NCBI GenBank assembly: GCA_016200135.1
Contig: JACQFI010000067.1
Coordinates: 19,663-83,662, forward strand
Direction: 5' to 3'
Source: Planctomycetota bacterium
GTDB lineage: Bacteria; Planctomycetota; SZUA-567; H5-PLA8
DNA length: 64,000 nucleotides
This document shows positions 56,702 through 64,000 of the stretch, piece by piece. The notes under the pieces were generated by a model. The model was not told where the DNA came from. It made no database searches and was given only the letters and a program-made list of their open reading frames with translations. The translations under genes and the position numbers were made by a program. Position 1 is the stretch's first letter. Every line of letters begins with the position of its first letter.

Positions 56702-58375
56702 TTAAGCCAGCCGCTCGATCTTGCCTTCAAGGTAGCGCTGGCGCAACTCCGCGCGCTGAACTTTTCCGCTGGTGGTCTTGGGAATCGCGCCGCGGCGCAC
56801 GAAGACGACCTCGGCCAGCGGGAGGCCCAGCGTCCGTCCGATCCGGCTGCGGATCTCGTGTTCGAGCGCCGGAAGGCCGCCGGGATTGCGGGCCTCGACT
56901 TCCACCACCAGGATGGCCTGCTCGCCTTCGGCGCCCGTGGCGACGCTGAACGCGGCGGCACGCGAGGTCCCGCCTCCGCCCGTCGCCGATTCCGCGAACC
57001 ATTCCAACTCGTGCGGCATCAGATTGTGGCCATGGACGATGAGGAGGTCTTTGGTCCGGCCCGTGATGTACAGTTCCTCGTCCTTAAGGAAGCCCAGATC
57101 GCCGGTGCAGAGCCATCCGTTCTGGAGCGCTTCGGCAGTGGCTTGCGGGTCCTGGTAATAACCGCTGAAGACGCTCGGGCCCTTGATGCGCACTTGGCCG
57201 ATCGCGCCTTCCGGCAGTATGGAACCGTCCGGCGCCGCGATTCGCACTTCGGTGTCCAGGATGGGCGCGCCGGTGCTCACCGTTCGGTTCAGGCCCAAGC
57301 CCGCGTCCGCGCCTTTGGGCAGGGGTTGGGTGCGTATGCCTTGCCCTTTGAGGTCCACCGTGACGGCCAAGGTTCCTTCCGCCAGACCGTAACATGGCCG
57401 GAAGGCCTTCCCGTCAAAGCCGCGGCGCGCGAACTTTTCCGAAAAGGCCGCGCACGTTTCGGGGCGGATCATCTCCGCACCGGTCATCGCCCCTTTCCAG
57501 TTGGACAGATCCACGCCCTCCAGATCGGCCGGATCGAGACGTTCCACGCAGGCTTGGTAGGCGAAGTTTGGCGCGGCGGAAAGCACGCCGCGGCGCTTGC
57601 TGAGGGCTTCCAGCCAGAGTCTGGGCCGGCCGAGAAACGTCTCCGGCCGCATGAGATTGAACTCGTAGCCGTGCAGCAGCGAAAAAAGCATGCCGCCCAC
57701 CAGTCCCATGTCGTGATACAGCGGCAGCCAGGAGACGACGCCTTCGATGGCGTCCCGCGCGGGTCTGCCTAGCGATGCGCGGACGGCCTCGTCGATGGCC
57801 AGCGGGTTATGGATCGCCGCGCGATGCGAGATCATCACCGCGCGCTGCAAGCCCGTCGAACCGCTCGTGAGTTGCAGGAACGCCGTCTCTGTGCTCCCTG
57901 CTTGCGGAGGTTCAATGGGGCCTCCCGGCTTGACCGCCGCGAACTCATCGGGCGTCATGAGGGCCGCCGCCGTGGCGCGCGCGCCACGCTTTAAGGCTTC
58001 TTCCCGAAGCGCCGTCTCCGCGAAGAGCCGCTTCGCGCCCAGCCGCTCAACGACGCCCTCGGCCTTTTGCAGGTAGCTCTCGGACGCGGCCATGTTGCCC
58101 ATCGGCGCGAGCGCCACGGGCAGCGCGCCGCGCCAGAGCGCCACCAGCCAGAGGTCCAGCCAGTTCCAGGAGGTCGGCAGGCAGATCAGCACCCGGTCGC
58201 CGCGCTCGATGCCGGCGGCGGCCAAACGCGCCGCCGTGGCGCGGACATGCTCGAGAATCTGGGGATACGTGCGCCGGTCAATGTTGCGGCCGCGGCCGTC
58301 GTACACGCTAAAGCCGCGCGAGGCGTGTGCGGAAGCGGCGCGAAGAAGGACTTCGTGGAGCGTCCCGCAAGTCAT
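56702..58375 (-). CDS. acyl-AMP ligase (FAAL/FadD32-like AMP-dependent synthetase)
   Basis: 557 residues. The adenylate-forming superfamily motifs are present: QLTSGSTGLQRAVMISH (P-loop), LPLYHDMGLVGG, YGLAEGT, TGDLGFLKDEELYITGRTKDLLIVHG and the catalytic Lys in TTSGKVQRAELR. The N-terminal and HDMGL regions fit fatty-acyl-AMP ligases, which load acyl chains onto carrier proteins rather than onto CoA. The start is 4 nt after the end of the di-iron gene, and an ACP follows. It probably activates a fatty acid for that ACP. Confidence 0.88.
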   Translation of the reverse strand: MTCGTLHEVLLRAASAHASRGFSVYDGRGRNIDRRTYPQILEHVRATAARLAAAGIERGDRVLICLPTSWNWLDLWLVALWRGALPVALAPMGNMAASESYLQKAEGVVERLGAKRLFAETALREEALKRGARATAAALMTPDEFAAVKPGGPIEPPQAGSTETAFLQLTSGSTGLQRAVMISHRAAIHNPLAIDEAVRASLGRPARDAIEGVVSWLPLYHDMGLVGGMLFSLLHGYEFNLMRPETFLGRPRLWLEALSKRRGVLSAAPNFAYQACVERLDPADLEGVDLSNWKGAMTGAEMIRPETCAAFSEKFARRGFDGKAFRPCYGLAEGTLAVTVDLKGQGIRTQPLPKGADAGLGLNRTVSTGAPILDTEVRIAAPDGSILPEGAIGQVRIKGPSVFSGYYQDPQATAEALQNGWLCTGDLGFLKDEELYITGRTKDLLIVHGHNLMPHELEWFAESATGGGGTSRAAAFSVATGAEGEQAILVVEVEARNPGGLPALEHEIRSRIGRTLGLPLAEVVFVRRGAIPKTTSGKVQRAELRQRYLEGKIERLA

Positions 58376-58379
58376 GCCG

Positions 58380-59216
58380 TCACCGTCCGTACGCCGCGGC
58401 CTGCGCGGGATCGGCGGCCTGCGCCGAGCCCAGGGCTACTTTTTCGCCGCATAGCACGGACTTCTCGAGGCGTTCCTTCGCTTCCTTGCTGAGTCTTTCG
58501 AAGAGCCACTGGCGGTCGATGCCGACGGCCTTGATCTCCGGATCCAGCGCGTCGAGGACCGGCTTCACCTGGTCGAGCACATTCTGCAGGCGGGTATGCA
58601 GGTGTTGCGAGAACGAGCGGCCGTCGGCGGCGCCTTTCTTGAAGAGCCCCGCGAAGCGGTCTTCGAGATAGATGTGGTTGAAGCCGAGGTGCCGCGCCTC
58701 ATCCTCTAGGATCCCGTTGCTAATCTCGCTGAGCACCGGGTCGAGGTCCAGCCGGCGGAACTCCTCCATAATCAGCTTGGCCATCACTTCGCTGATGAGC
58801 ACCCCGCTGAGCCATTCCGCGGCGTCCTTGCTCACGATGGCGCTCTGGAAAAGGTAACCGCTGGGAAAGCGGCGGATCGAGATGGGCTCGCGGCCCAGCC
58901 GGTGATAGTAGCGCGCGAAGAGTTCGGTGTGCCGCGCTTCGTCTACCGCCCAGGTCGTCAGGTAGAACTGGCTCTCGACGTCGGACTGGTGGCCCAGTAC
59001 GGGGATCAGCCCCGAGACCGAATAGAGCGCGGACTGTTCGCCCATAATAATCGGCGTCAGCAGCCGGGCCATTTGGTCCTTCAGCTTGTCGCTGGTGATG
59101 CGCTGCGGCACGTCCCAGTTGAGATCCTCGGCGGACCACTGCGAGCGCAGGGCCTTGTGCCAGATCGAGAGGTGCTTCTTCTTTTTCAGGTCGGGCAGGA
59201 CTTTGTAGATGTTCAT
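58380..59216 (-). CDS. ferritin-like di-iron protein (R2-like/acyl oxidase candidate)
   Basis: 278 residues from ATG 59216 (GGAG eight bases upstream); a GTG 14 codons earlier is possible. A four-helix di-iron site is complete: E in TPIIMGEQSAL, the first ExxH in WAVDEARHTELFARYYH, E in GVLISEVMAKLIMEEF and the second ExxH in ILEDEARHLGFNHIYL. It is not a ribonucleotide reductase small subunit in length or in radical-transfer residues. In an operon with an acyl-AMP ligase and an ACP, it may oxidise, desaturate or hydroxylate the ACP-bound chain. The reaction is not established. Confidence 0.78.
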   Translation of the reverse strand: MNIYKVLPDLKKKKHLSIWHKALRSQWSAEDLNWDVPQRITSDKLKDQMARLLTPIIMGEQSALYSVSGLIPVLGHQSDVESQFYLTTWAVDEARHTELFARYYHRLGREPISIRRFPSGYLFQSAIVSKDAAEWLSGVLISEVMAKLIMEEFRRLDLDPVLSEISNGILEDEARHLGFNHIYLEDRFAGLFKKGAADGRSFSQHLHTRLQNVLDQVKPVLDALDPEIKAVGIDRQWLFERLSKEAKERLEKSVLCGEKVALGSAQAADPAQAAAYGR

Positions 59217-59352
59217 CCGGCCGGTCTCCGAATTAAGGACAAGGCGGTCTTTTAACACAGCATTAGGGGCATGTCAAAGCGGGAGCTCGCGATGAAACTT
59301 GCGCCTGCGCGCTCCGGAGGATATGAACCACCTCCTGGAAGAGGAGCCGCAC

Positions 59353-59640
59353 ATGGCGCTTAGCGAAAAAGAAGTCCGGCACGTCGCGATGCTCTCGCGC
59401 CTGCACCTCACCGACGACGAGGTGAAACACTACACCGGGCAGCTTGCCAAGATTCTCGACCATGTCGAGCAGCTCAAGAAGGTGGACACCACCGGCATCG
59501 AACCGATGATCACCGCGACGGCCTCGGGCAACGTCTTCCGCCCCGATGCGCCGCGCCCCAGCCTTAAGCGTGACGACGCGCTCTTCTCCGCGCCGGACCA
59601 CGATGACGAGTACTTCCGCGTTCCGCAGGTTATCGAATAG
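59353..59640 (+). CDS. gatC: Asp/Glu-tRNA(Asn/Gln) amidotransferase subunit C
   Basis: 95 residues from ATG 59353 with GAGGAG seven bases upstream; the open frame further upstream is leader. GatC stabilises GatA in the GatCAB complex that makes Gln-tRNA or Asn-tRNA. Typical: SEKEVRHVAMLSRLHLTDDEVKHY...LAKILDHVEQLKKVDTTGIEPM and the conserved RPD segment before the acidic end. gatA and gatB are not adjacent; it stands alone, divergent from the acyl operon. Confidence 0.94.
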   Translation: MALSEKEVRHVAMLSRLHLTDDEVKHYTGQLAKILDHVEQLKKVDTTGIEPMITATASGNVFRPDAPRPSLKRDDALFSAPDHDDEYFRVPQVIE

Positions 59641-59666
59641 GCGCGTGGCGTCCTGCGCGCCGCATG

Positions 59667-60914
59667 TCAGGGTTTTTGCGCGGTCTTCGGAGCGAGTTTC
59701 TTCTCGTAAGCAGCGAGCAGACGTATCCGAACAGGCTCGAGTTCCTTCAGCGACTTGGCGAGTACCTCAGCCGGAACGTTCGCGCCGGTGTGCGCATAGG
59801 CCTGCGGCTCGGGCGGGCGCGTATTCAGACGCATGGCGATTTTGGGATCGCTGCGCACGTCCACAATCTTCGCGTCCACGACCTCCGGCTCGGCGATGCC
59901 GAACCAGTTCTCGCCGATGAGCAATTCCGTGGTCACCGGCCGGCCGCGTGCATCGAGCCGGGCCGGATGCGCCGGCGCCGCGCGCAGGTTTGCGCCCTGG
60001 GTCCCGGTCAGCGTGTTGTTGCGGAAGACCAGGCACTCTTCACCCGGATCAGAGCCGATCACCAATCCTTCGCGGCATTGTTCAATGGAGCACCGCATAG
60101 CCATGAGCGCCCACGGCCCGTTGGCGTACGCCGCGAAGAGTCCTCCGCAGCGCCTGAAGCTCGTGTGTTCGAACACCGCCGCGCCCGCGGCCAAGGCGTA
60201 ATGCCGCGCGTTGAGGATCTCACACGCCGTCCATAAGACTTCTCCCTGGCCCGATTGCGTCACCGCCACGTCCGTCAGCTTCACGCCCTCCAGTTCGGAG
60301 CGTTCCTGTCCGTAAAAGAAGAGCCCGCTCTGCGACCCCTGCGCCGCGTTCGCGCCCGAGAGCGCGGCCGGCTTGCCAGCCTGTCCTTGCGCGACGAGCT
60401 TGCCGACGACCCAGAGCTGCCCTGCTTTCGATGGGTCCGGCTGGCCGGGTTTATCCGCAGGCGACAAGTTCGGATCGGGTTGCAGTTGCAGGACCGCTCC
60501 AGCCTTTAGCGTGAGCGTCCGGCCCGCCGGCACAATGCAGGCGCCGCGCACCAGCACGGGCGAATGTTCCGGCCCGATAGCGAGATCCTGGTCCAGCTCG
60601 CCGCAGAGCAGCGACTTGAAGCCTGGGACCGGTGAGGGCTGCAGCGCAAGCGCAGCGCCGGGATTCTCTTTGTATTTGGGCGCGGTGGCGGGCGCGCCGG
60701 ACGGGCTCTTCGGTTCGCGCTTGGCGGACTCTTTGGACGTGGGCGCGCGCACAGGTATCTCAATCACTTCCGCGGGAGGCAGACCGTCCTGGGTCTTGGG
60801 CGGTGGCGCAAGCATGTCCAGAGGACCGAGGCCGGACGGAACGGGCGTCTCTTCGGCGTATAGGCCCGCAAGGGTGAGCATCAGAGCGAGCGAGAGGGCT
60901 GTGGCAAGGCGCAT
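59667..60914 (-). CDS. secreted protein with right-handed beta-helix-like repeats
   Basis: 415 residues from ATG 60914; an ATG nine codons earlier (60941) is possible. The signal peptide (LATALSLALMLTLAGLYAEE) is followed by a Pro/Lys-rich linker and then stacked short strands typical of a parallel beta helix (SPVLVRGACIVPAGRTLTLKAGAVLQL; GQLWVVGKLVAQGQAGKPAALSG; GLFFYGQERSELEGVKLTDVAVT; ALMAMRCSIEQCREGLVIG). Such proteins bind or cleave polysaccharides, but no catalytic motif is certain. It converges on gatC. Confidence 0.65.
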   Translation of the reverse strand: MRLATALSLALMLTLAGLYAEETPVPSGLGPLDMLAPPPKTQDGLPPAEVIEIPVRAPTSKESAKREPKSPSGAPATAPKYKENPGAALALQPSPVPGFKSLLCGELDQDLAIGPEHSPVLVRGACIVPAGRTLTLKAGAVLQLQPDPNLSPADKPGQPDPSKAGQLWVVGKLVAQGQAGKPAALSGANAAQGSQSGLFFYGQERSELEGVKLTDVAVTQSGQGEVLWTACEILNARHYALAAGAAVFEHTSFRRCGGLFAAYANGPWALMAMRCSIEQCREGLVIGSDPGEECLVFRNNTLTGTQGANLRAAPAHPARLDARGRPVTTELLIGENWFGIAEPEVVDAKIVDVRSDPKIAMRLNTRPPEPQAYAHTGANVPAEVLAKSLKELEPVRIRLLAAYEKKLAPKTAQKP

Positions 60915-61077
60915 GGGCGGAGAACCGGAAATGGAATGCAAGCGGAGCCGCCATCCCCGGGCAGCGCCGATGGACCCTCATCCGGGATCGTCCGGCTTCG
61001 GCCGCGGCTTGAGCGCCTTTGGTTATACTCCAGTGGCAAATGCCGCTTGGTTCTACGCACGCCGTCAAGCCTGGGGT

Positions 61078-61103
61078 GGTTTACGCGGTTTTTGATGTAA
61101 ACC
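61078..61103. promoter_or_regulatory. perfect inverted repeat GGTTTAC-N12-GTAAACC
   Basis: Arms at 61078-61084 and 61097-61103, 102-128 bp upstream of the propeller gene start at 61206. The 19-bp centre-to-centre spacing suits a dimeric regulator. Confidence 0.4.
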
Positions 61104-61205
61104 TATTTAAGGGTTGCATAATGAGTTCTCCAAATTCGGAAAGATTCCGTGCATCGGTTTTGCGTTCATGGCAACCTATGGCTGTTAGGCACCGGAGGAA
61201 TCAAA

Positions 61206-63356
61206 ATGACGGCCGCACCCCACTGGATTTGCCTTGCCGCAATCGCCTTGGCGGCCTCGAACCTCGCCATGGCGACCGAAGCCGGCAAGAACGCTGTCCG
61301 GGCCGACGCCTCCAAGGCTGACGACAAGTCGCAGCCGGGCGCGCCGGGGTACATGCCCACGCCCGAGCACGCGGTGGGCTGGCGCGGCGACGGCACGGGG
61401 CGCTACCCCGGCGCGACGCCGCCCAAGGAATGGTACATCCGCCTGAAGAACTGCCCCGGCCTGGCCACGTCGGCCTCGAAACCCAAAGGACCTCCAGCCA
61501 AGATCGAGCCCGTCATCGACATCGCGCTCAACGATTGGATCGGCATCGGTCCCTGGACCGTGACCAGCAAGAAGGACGGCCTAGACACCGCGCATCTCAC
61601 CGACGAGCTGACCGTCGAGCCCAGCGAAGGCGATAAGGCCGGCGACAAGGCGTGGAAGAAATTATCGGTGCAGAATGGCGGCTTTAACTTCAGCGAAGCC
61701 TTCGGCGAGACGCCGCGCGAGAAGGGCCAGCCGCCGTGGGAAGCGCCCAAGCAGCAGAAGGTCGCGTACGCCGCGACGTACGTCTTCGCGCCCACCGAAG
61801 GGATCGTCGCGCTGTACTGGACCCACAACGACGGCTGCCGGCTCTACTGCAACGGCCAACTCGTGGCGGAACGCAACGGCGACACCTACACCGGCAAGCC
61901 GATGATCAACCGTTTTCCGCTCAAGCAGGGCTGGAACCGCCTGCTGCTCAAGAGCTGGGGCTACGACGGCACGTGGGCCTTCAGCGGCTGGATGCAGAAG
62001 CTCCCGCCCAAGTCCGGCGCGGGCTACGAATACGAGAGCAAGAACATCCTCTACAAGGCCGCGCTGCCGGGCGAGAGCAAGTCCAACCCCATCGTCGTGG
62101 GCGACCGCATCTTCCTCTGCGGCGACCACTGGGTGGCGGGGCTCTCCAAGCGCGACGGCAAGCTGCTCTGGTTCCGCACGATCCTCGCCTACGACGGCAA
62201 GGCCGAAGAAGCCAAGGGCGATGCCGGAGCCGCGGCCAAGTACAACGCGTCCTGTAAGGAGATGCACGACCTCGACCAGCAGTATAGCGCGGGCTTCGCC
62301 GCCTCGGGCAAAGCGCCCGCCGATGTCGAAGCCAAGCGCAAGAAAGTGAGCGAGGAACTCGGCGCGTTGCTCAAGCAGATCGATCCCGAGCGCGCGAAGA
62401 AGCTCCAAGGCGCGTGGGAACAGAACGAGCCCGGCTGGGCGCTGACGCCCTGCAGCGACGGCAAGTTCGTGTACGTCTGGAGCCAGCTCGCGGTGGCGGC
62501 CTGCTTCGATCTGGACGGCAAGCCCGTCTGGAGTTCTACCGTCGATTACGCCGGCAACACACACCACGGTTTCGCGGCCTCGCCGGTGATCGCCGACGGC
62601 AAGTTCATCGGCAAGCAGGCGCAGATCTGGGCCTTCAACTTAAAGGACGGCTCGCTGGCGTGGAAGACCGGGAGCGGGTTCTCGTGGGGCTCCATGATCC
62701 GCGCGAAGGCCGGAAATGAATGGGTGCTCTGCGAGCAGGACAACATTTTCCATAGCTTAAAGGACGGGAGCCTTTACCACGGCGATAAGGGCGCCAAGGA
62801 CCCCAAGACGAACACTTGCTCTTCACCCATCGCCATCGAAGGTAATCTGGCGCTGAGCGTCACCAGCGCGGTGGTGCTCACCGATCTAAACAGCGGCGTG
62901 CAGCACACCACGATCCCCGCGCCGGCGGTGGCCTACTGCGGCGGCCACTACGCCGACGGTCCGATCGCCTCGCCCGTGTATCACGACGGCTACGCATACA
63001 TCCTGACCATGGGCGGCACGCTCTGGATCGTGGACACCAAGGCCAAGAAATTGGTAAGCAACGAGCACCTCGACACGCGCACGAACTGGGGCGGGCGCGC
63101 GGGCTCCACGTCCAGCCCGTGCTTTGCGACCGGGATGCTCTACTTCTTCGACGACTCGGGCAACACGCTGGTGCGCGAGCCCGGCCCCAAGGGCAAGGTC
63201 GTCGCGCGCAACACCCTGAGCACGCCCATCGTCTCGCAGTGGGACGGCCGCAACAACTGGGACACCCCCGGCGCGACCAACAGCACCCCGGTCTTCGACG
63301 AGAGCCGCATCTACTGGCGCTTCGGCGGCACGCTGTATTGCGTGGGGGAAAAGTAA
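61206..63356 (+). CDS. secreted PQQ-type beta-propeller protein with GWRGDGTGR signature
   Basis: 716 residues from ATG 61206 (AGGA upstream). After the signal peptide, the signature GWRGDGTGRYPGATPP stands at about residue 58. Next comes a PA14-like or carbohydrate-binding-like beta domain (about 130-260: VAYAATYVFAPTEGIVALYWTHNDGCRLYCNGQLVAERNG) and then propeller blades of the PQQ type (NPIVVGDRIFLCGDHWVAGLSKRDGKLLWFRT; AACFDLDGKPVWSS; IWAFNLKDGSLAWKTG), ending LYCVGEK as in the sigma-linked homologue. It is the largest of the three family members in the window and the only one with the extra beta domain. Confidence 0.83.
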   Translation: MTAAPHWICLAAIALAASNLAMATEAGKNAVRADASKADDKSQPGAPGYMPTPEHAVGWRGDGTGRYPGATPPKEWYIRLKNCPGLATSASKPKGPPAKIEPVIDIALNDWIGIGPWTVTSKKDGLDTAHLTDELTVEPSEGDKAGDKAWKKLSVQNGGFNFSEAFGETPREKGQPPWEAPKQQKVAYAATYVFAPTEGIVALYWTHNDGCRLYCNGQLVAERNGDTYTGKPMINRFPLKQGWNRLLLKSWGYDGTWAFSGWMQKLPPKSGAGYEYESKNILYKAALPGESKSNPIVVGDRIFLCGDHWVAGLSKRDGKLLWFRTILAYDGKAEEAKGDAGAAAKYNASCKEMHDLDQQYSAGFAASGKAPADVEAKRKKVSEELGALLKQIDPERAKKLQGAWEQNEPGWALTPCSDGKFVYVWSQLAVAACFDLDGKPVWSSTVDYAGNTHHGFAASPVIADGKFIGKQAQIWAFNLKDGSLAWKTGSGFSWGSMIRAKAGNEWVLCEQDNIFHSLKDGSLYHGDKGAKDPKTNTCSSPIAIEGNLALSVTSAVVLTDLNSGVQHTTIPAPAVAYCGGHYADGPIASPVYHDGYAYILTMGGTLWIVDTKAKKLVSNEHLDTRTNWGGRAGSTSSPCFATGMLYFFDDSGNTLVREPGPKGKVVARNTLSTPIVSQWDGRNNWDTPGATNSTPVFDESRIYWRFGGTLYCVGEK

Positions 63357-63365
63357 GGCGCGTTT

Positions 63366-63455
63366 TTCACCGCAGAGCGCGCGGAGGACGTAGAGAACGG
63401 CAACGGCATATCTTCACCACGGAGAACACGGAGTTCACAGAGAACGGCAGAACTT
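63366..63455. repeat. tandem degenerate TTCACCacGGAGaacACGGAGttcacAGAGAA-type repeat
   Basis: Two related units, TTCACCGCAGAGCGCGCGGAGGACGTAGAGAACGG and TTCACCACGGAGAACACGGAGTTCACAGAGAACGG, stand in tandem. Intergenic sequences of this wording are scattered in many environmental bacteria; their role is unknown. Confidence 0.5.
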
Positions 63456-63472
63456 GACTGACTGTGGGTGCC

Positions 63473-63498
63473 GCGGACCAGAGTTGTTTCTGGTCCGC
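63473..63498. terminator. hairpin between convergent genes
   Basis: A perfect 9-bp stem GCGGACCAG / CTGGTCCGC with an 8-base loop lies between the propeller gene and the toxin gene. There is no clear T run, so termination may be weak. Confidence 0.45.
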
Positions 63499-63513
63499 GC
63501 CGATCTTATCGAC

Positions 63514-63792
63514 CTACATCCCACGATAAACATCGCCGCGCTTCCCGATCTTGATCACCAATACCGTTAACACACGTTGGTCGATGGAATAGATGATTCG
63601 ATAGTCGCCAGATCGCTCGCGCATGAACTCGGAACCCTTTAGGCGCTTGGCGCCCTGCGGGCGCGGATTATGTGCCAAGGCGTCGATCTTGTGCCGAATC
63701 TGCGCCAGATAGGGCTCGGGGATGCGTTCCAGCGCGTGCAGCGCCGCGGGCAGAATCTGAACTCGATAGGTTGCACGCGGCGCTTCAGCCAC
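63514..63792 (-). CDS. RelE/ParE-family toxin
   Basis: 92 residues. Small basic mRNA-interferase or gyrase-poison fold: YRVQILPAALHALERIPEPYLAQIRHKIDAL, NPRPQGAKRLKGSEFMRERSGDYRIIYSI and the closing VLVIKIGKRGDVYRG match the RelE type. It overlaps the upstream antitoxin gene by eight bases, the usual coupled layout with antitoxin first. The Arg/Lys-rich active surface is intact, so the toxin is probably functional. Confidence 0.9.
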   Translation of the reverse strand: MAEAPRATYRVQILPAALHALERIPEPYLAQIRHKIDALAHNPRPQGAKRLKGSEFMRERSGDYRIIYSIDQRVLTVLVIKIGKRGDVYRGM

Positions 63793-64000
63793 GGCGTTTG
63801 GCCTTTAGGTGGGCCTTTGCTTTTTCCCAAGGAATTGGGCGTGCGCCTTTGGCCTTCGCACCGGCCAAAGCCTTGCGCGCGTCCTCCACATCCAGCAAGT
63901 CTTCCAATTCCTCAAGCCGCTGGACGTCCTCGACCGGCACGACAGCCACAAGCTTCTTGCCGCGCCGGGTGAGCACCACGCGTTCCTTGCCGTAGGCGGC
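63785..64000 (-). CDS. Phd/YefM-family antitoxin (5' end outside window)
   Basis: The frame continues to the window edge; 71 C-terminal residues are visible. The end of the Phd DNA-binding domain (YGKERVVLTRRGKKLVAVVPVEDVQRLEELEDLLD) is followed by an Ala/Lys-rich toxin-binding tail. The N-terminal dimerisation strand and the start codon lie beyond base 64000. It pairs with the RelE/ParE-type toxin that it overlaps. Confidence 0.88.
   Translation of the reverse strand, partial: AAYGKERVVLTRRGKKLVAVVPVEDVQRLEELEDLLDVEDARKALAGAKAKGARPIPWEKAKAHLKAKRRG

Noticed and set aside
63366..63455. Possible CRISPR-like tandem repeat
   Set aside because: Only two degenerate units without spacers of regular length, and no cas genes; it is a common intergenic repeat type.

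Overview
This is a gene-dense, GC-rich bacterial window with about 57 protein-coding genes, no rRNA, tRNA or CRISPR that I could recognise, and both ends cut inside genes (ftsH on the left, a Phd-type antitoxin on the right). The gene content points to a free-living Gram-negative of the Planctomycetota/PVC type or a neighbouring candidate phylum. The signs are an ECF sigma factor fused to a membrane-anchored beta-propeller, a receptor-like Ser/Thr kinase with an external binding domain, several phytanoyl-CoA-dioxygenase-like proteins beside AraC regulators, many secreted carbohydrate-active or unknown proteins, and a HEAT-like VREKAT...L..G segment of a kind I associate with planctomycetes. 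The placement is inference; Lentisphaerota, Hydrogenedentota or Sumerlaeota-type bacteria are not excluded.

Layout. 1-8.2 kb: plus-strand housekeeping run: ftsH, a Uma2 nuclease, folP, the c-di-AMP pair cdaA-cdaR, pdxJ, a MoxR ATPase, a phosphoribosyltransferase, a RadC with an unusual Cys-rich N-terminal part, and an archaeal-type (DUF120) riboflavin kinase homologue. 8.2-14.3 kb: minus-strand secreted glycosidase-like protein and two PQQ-type propeller proteins, one fused to an ECF sigma factor. 14.5-17.1 kb: minus-strand rpsB-tsf-pyrH, where pyrH lacks its 5' end and its 3' end exists a second time as a decayed copy beyond the sigma-propeller gene. 17.7-22.2 kb: groES-groEL, a YacP-like NYN protein, and an XRE-cupin regulator with a corrinoid-methyltransferase-like protein. 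22.3 kb: a short Lys-rich microprotein gene with a good Shine-Dalgarno sequence and terminator. 22.7-32.1 kb: TPR protein, pgk, epimerase-like, ceramidase-like, DegT aminotransferase, AraC regulator, DUF58. 32.4-39.3 kb: receptor kinase, two PhyH proteins (one frameshifted), AraC regulator, HU-domain fusion. 39.5-50 kb: secreted DUF4091-like protein, heparinase-like protein, two more PhyH proteins with a divergent AraC regulator, secreted alpha/alpha-barrel-like protein. 50.2-56.4 kb: receiver protein, proS, aldo-keto reductase, zinc-ribbon-like membrane protein, secreted protein, release-factor-like protein. 56.4-59.2 kb: operon of di-iron protein, acyl-AMP ligase and acyl carrier protein. 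59.3-64 kb: gatC, beta-helix protein, third propeller protein, RelE/ParE-Phd toxin-antitoxin pair.

Three themes tie the genes together. First, a family of secreted or anchored PQQ-type propellers sharing the N-terminal signature GWRGDGTGR(Y/F)P, one carried on a sigma factor. Second, an AraC/PhyH/carbohydrate-enzyme island (about 26-50 kb) with operator-like repeats upstream of the regulated genes. Third, a rearranged pyrH locus with dispersed palindromic intergenic repeats. The best candidates for undescribed biology are the sigma-propeller gene with an internal start signal, the kinase with an external solute-binding-like domain, the Lys-rich microprotein, and the acyl ligase/ACP/di-iron operon.
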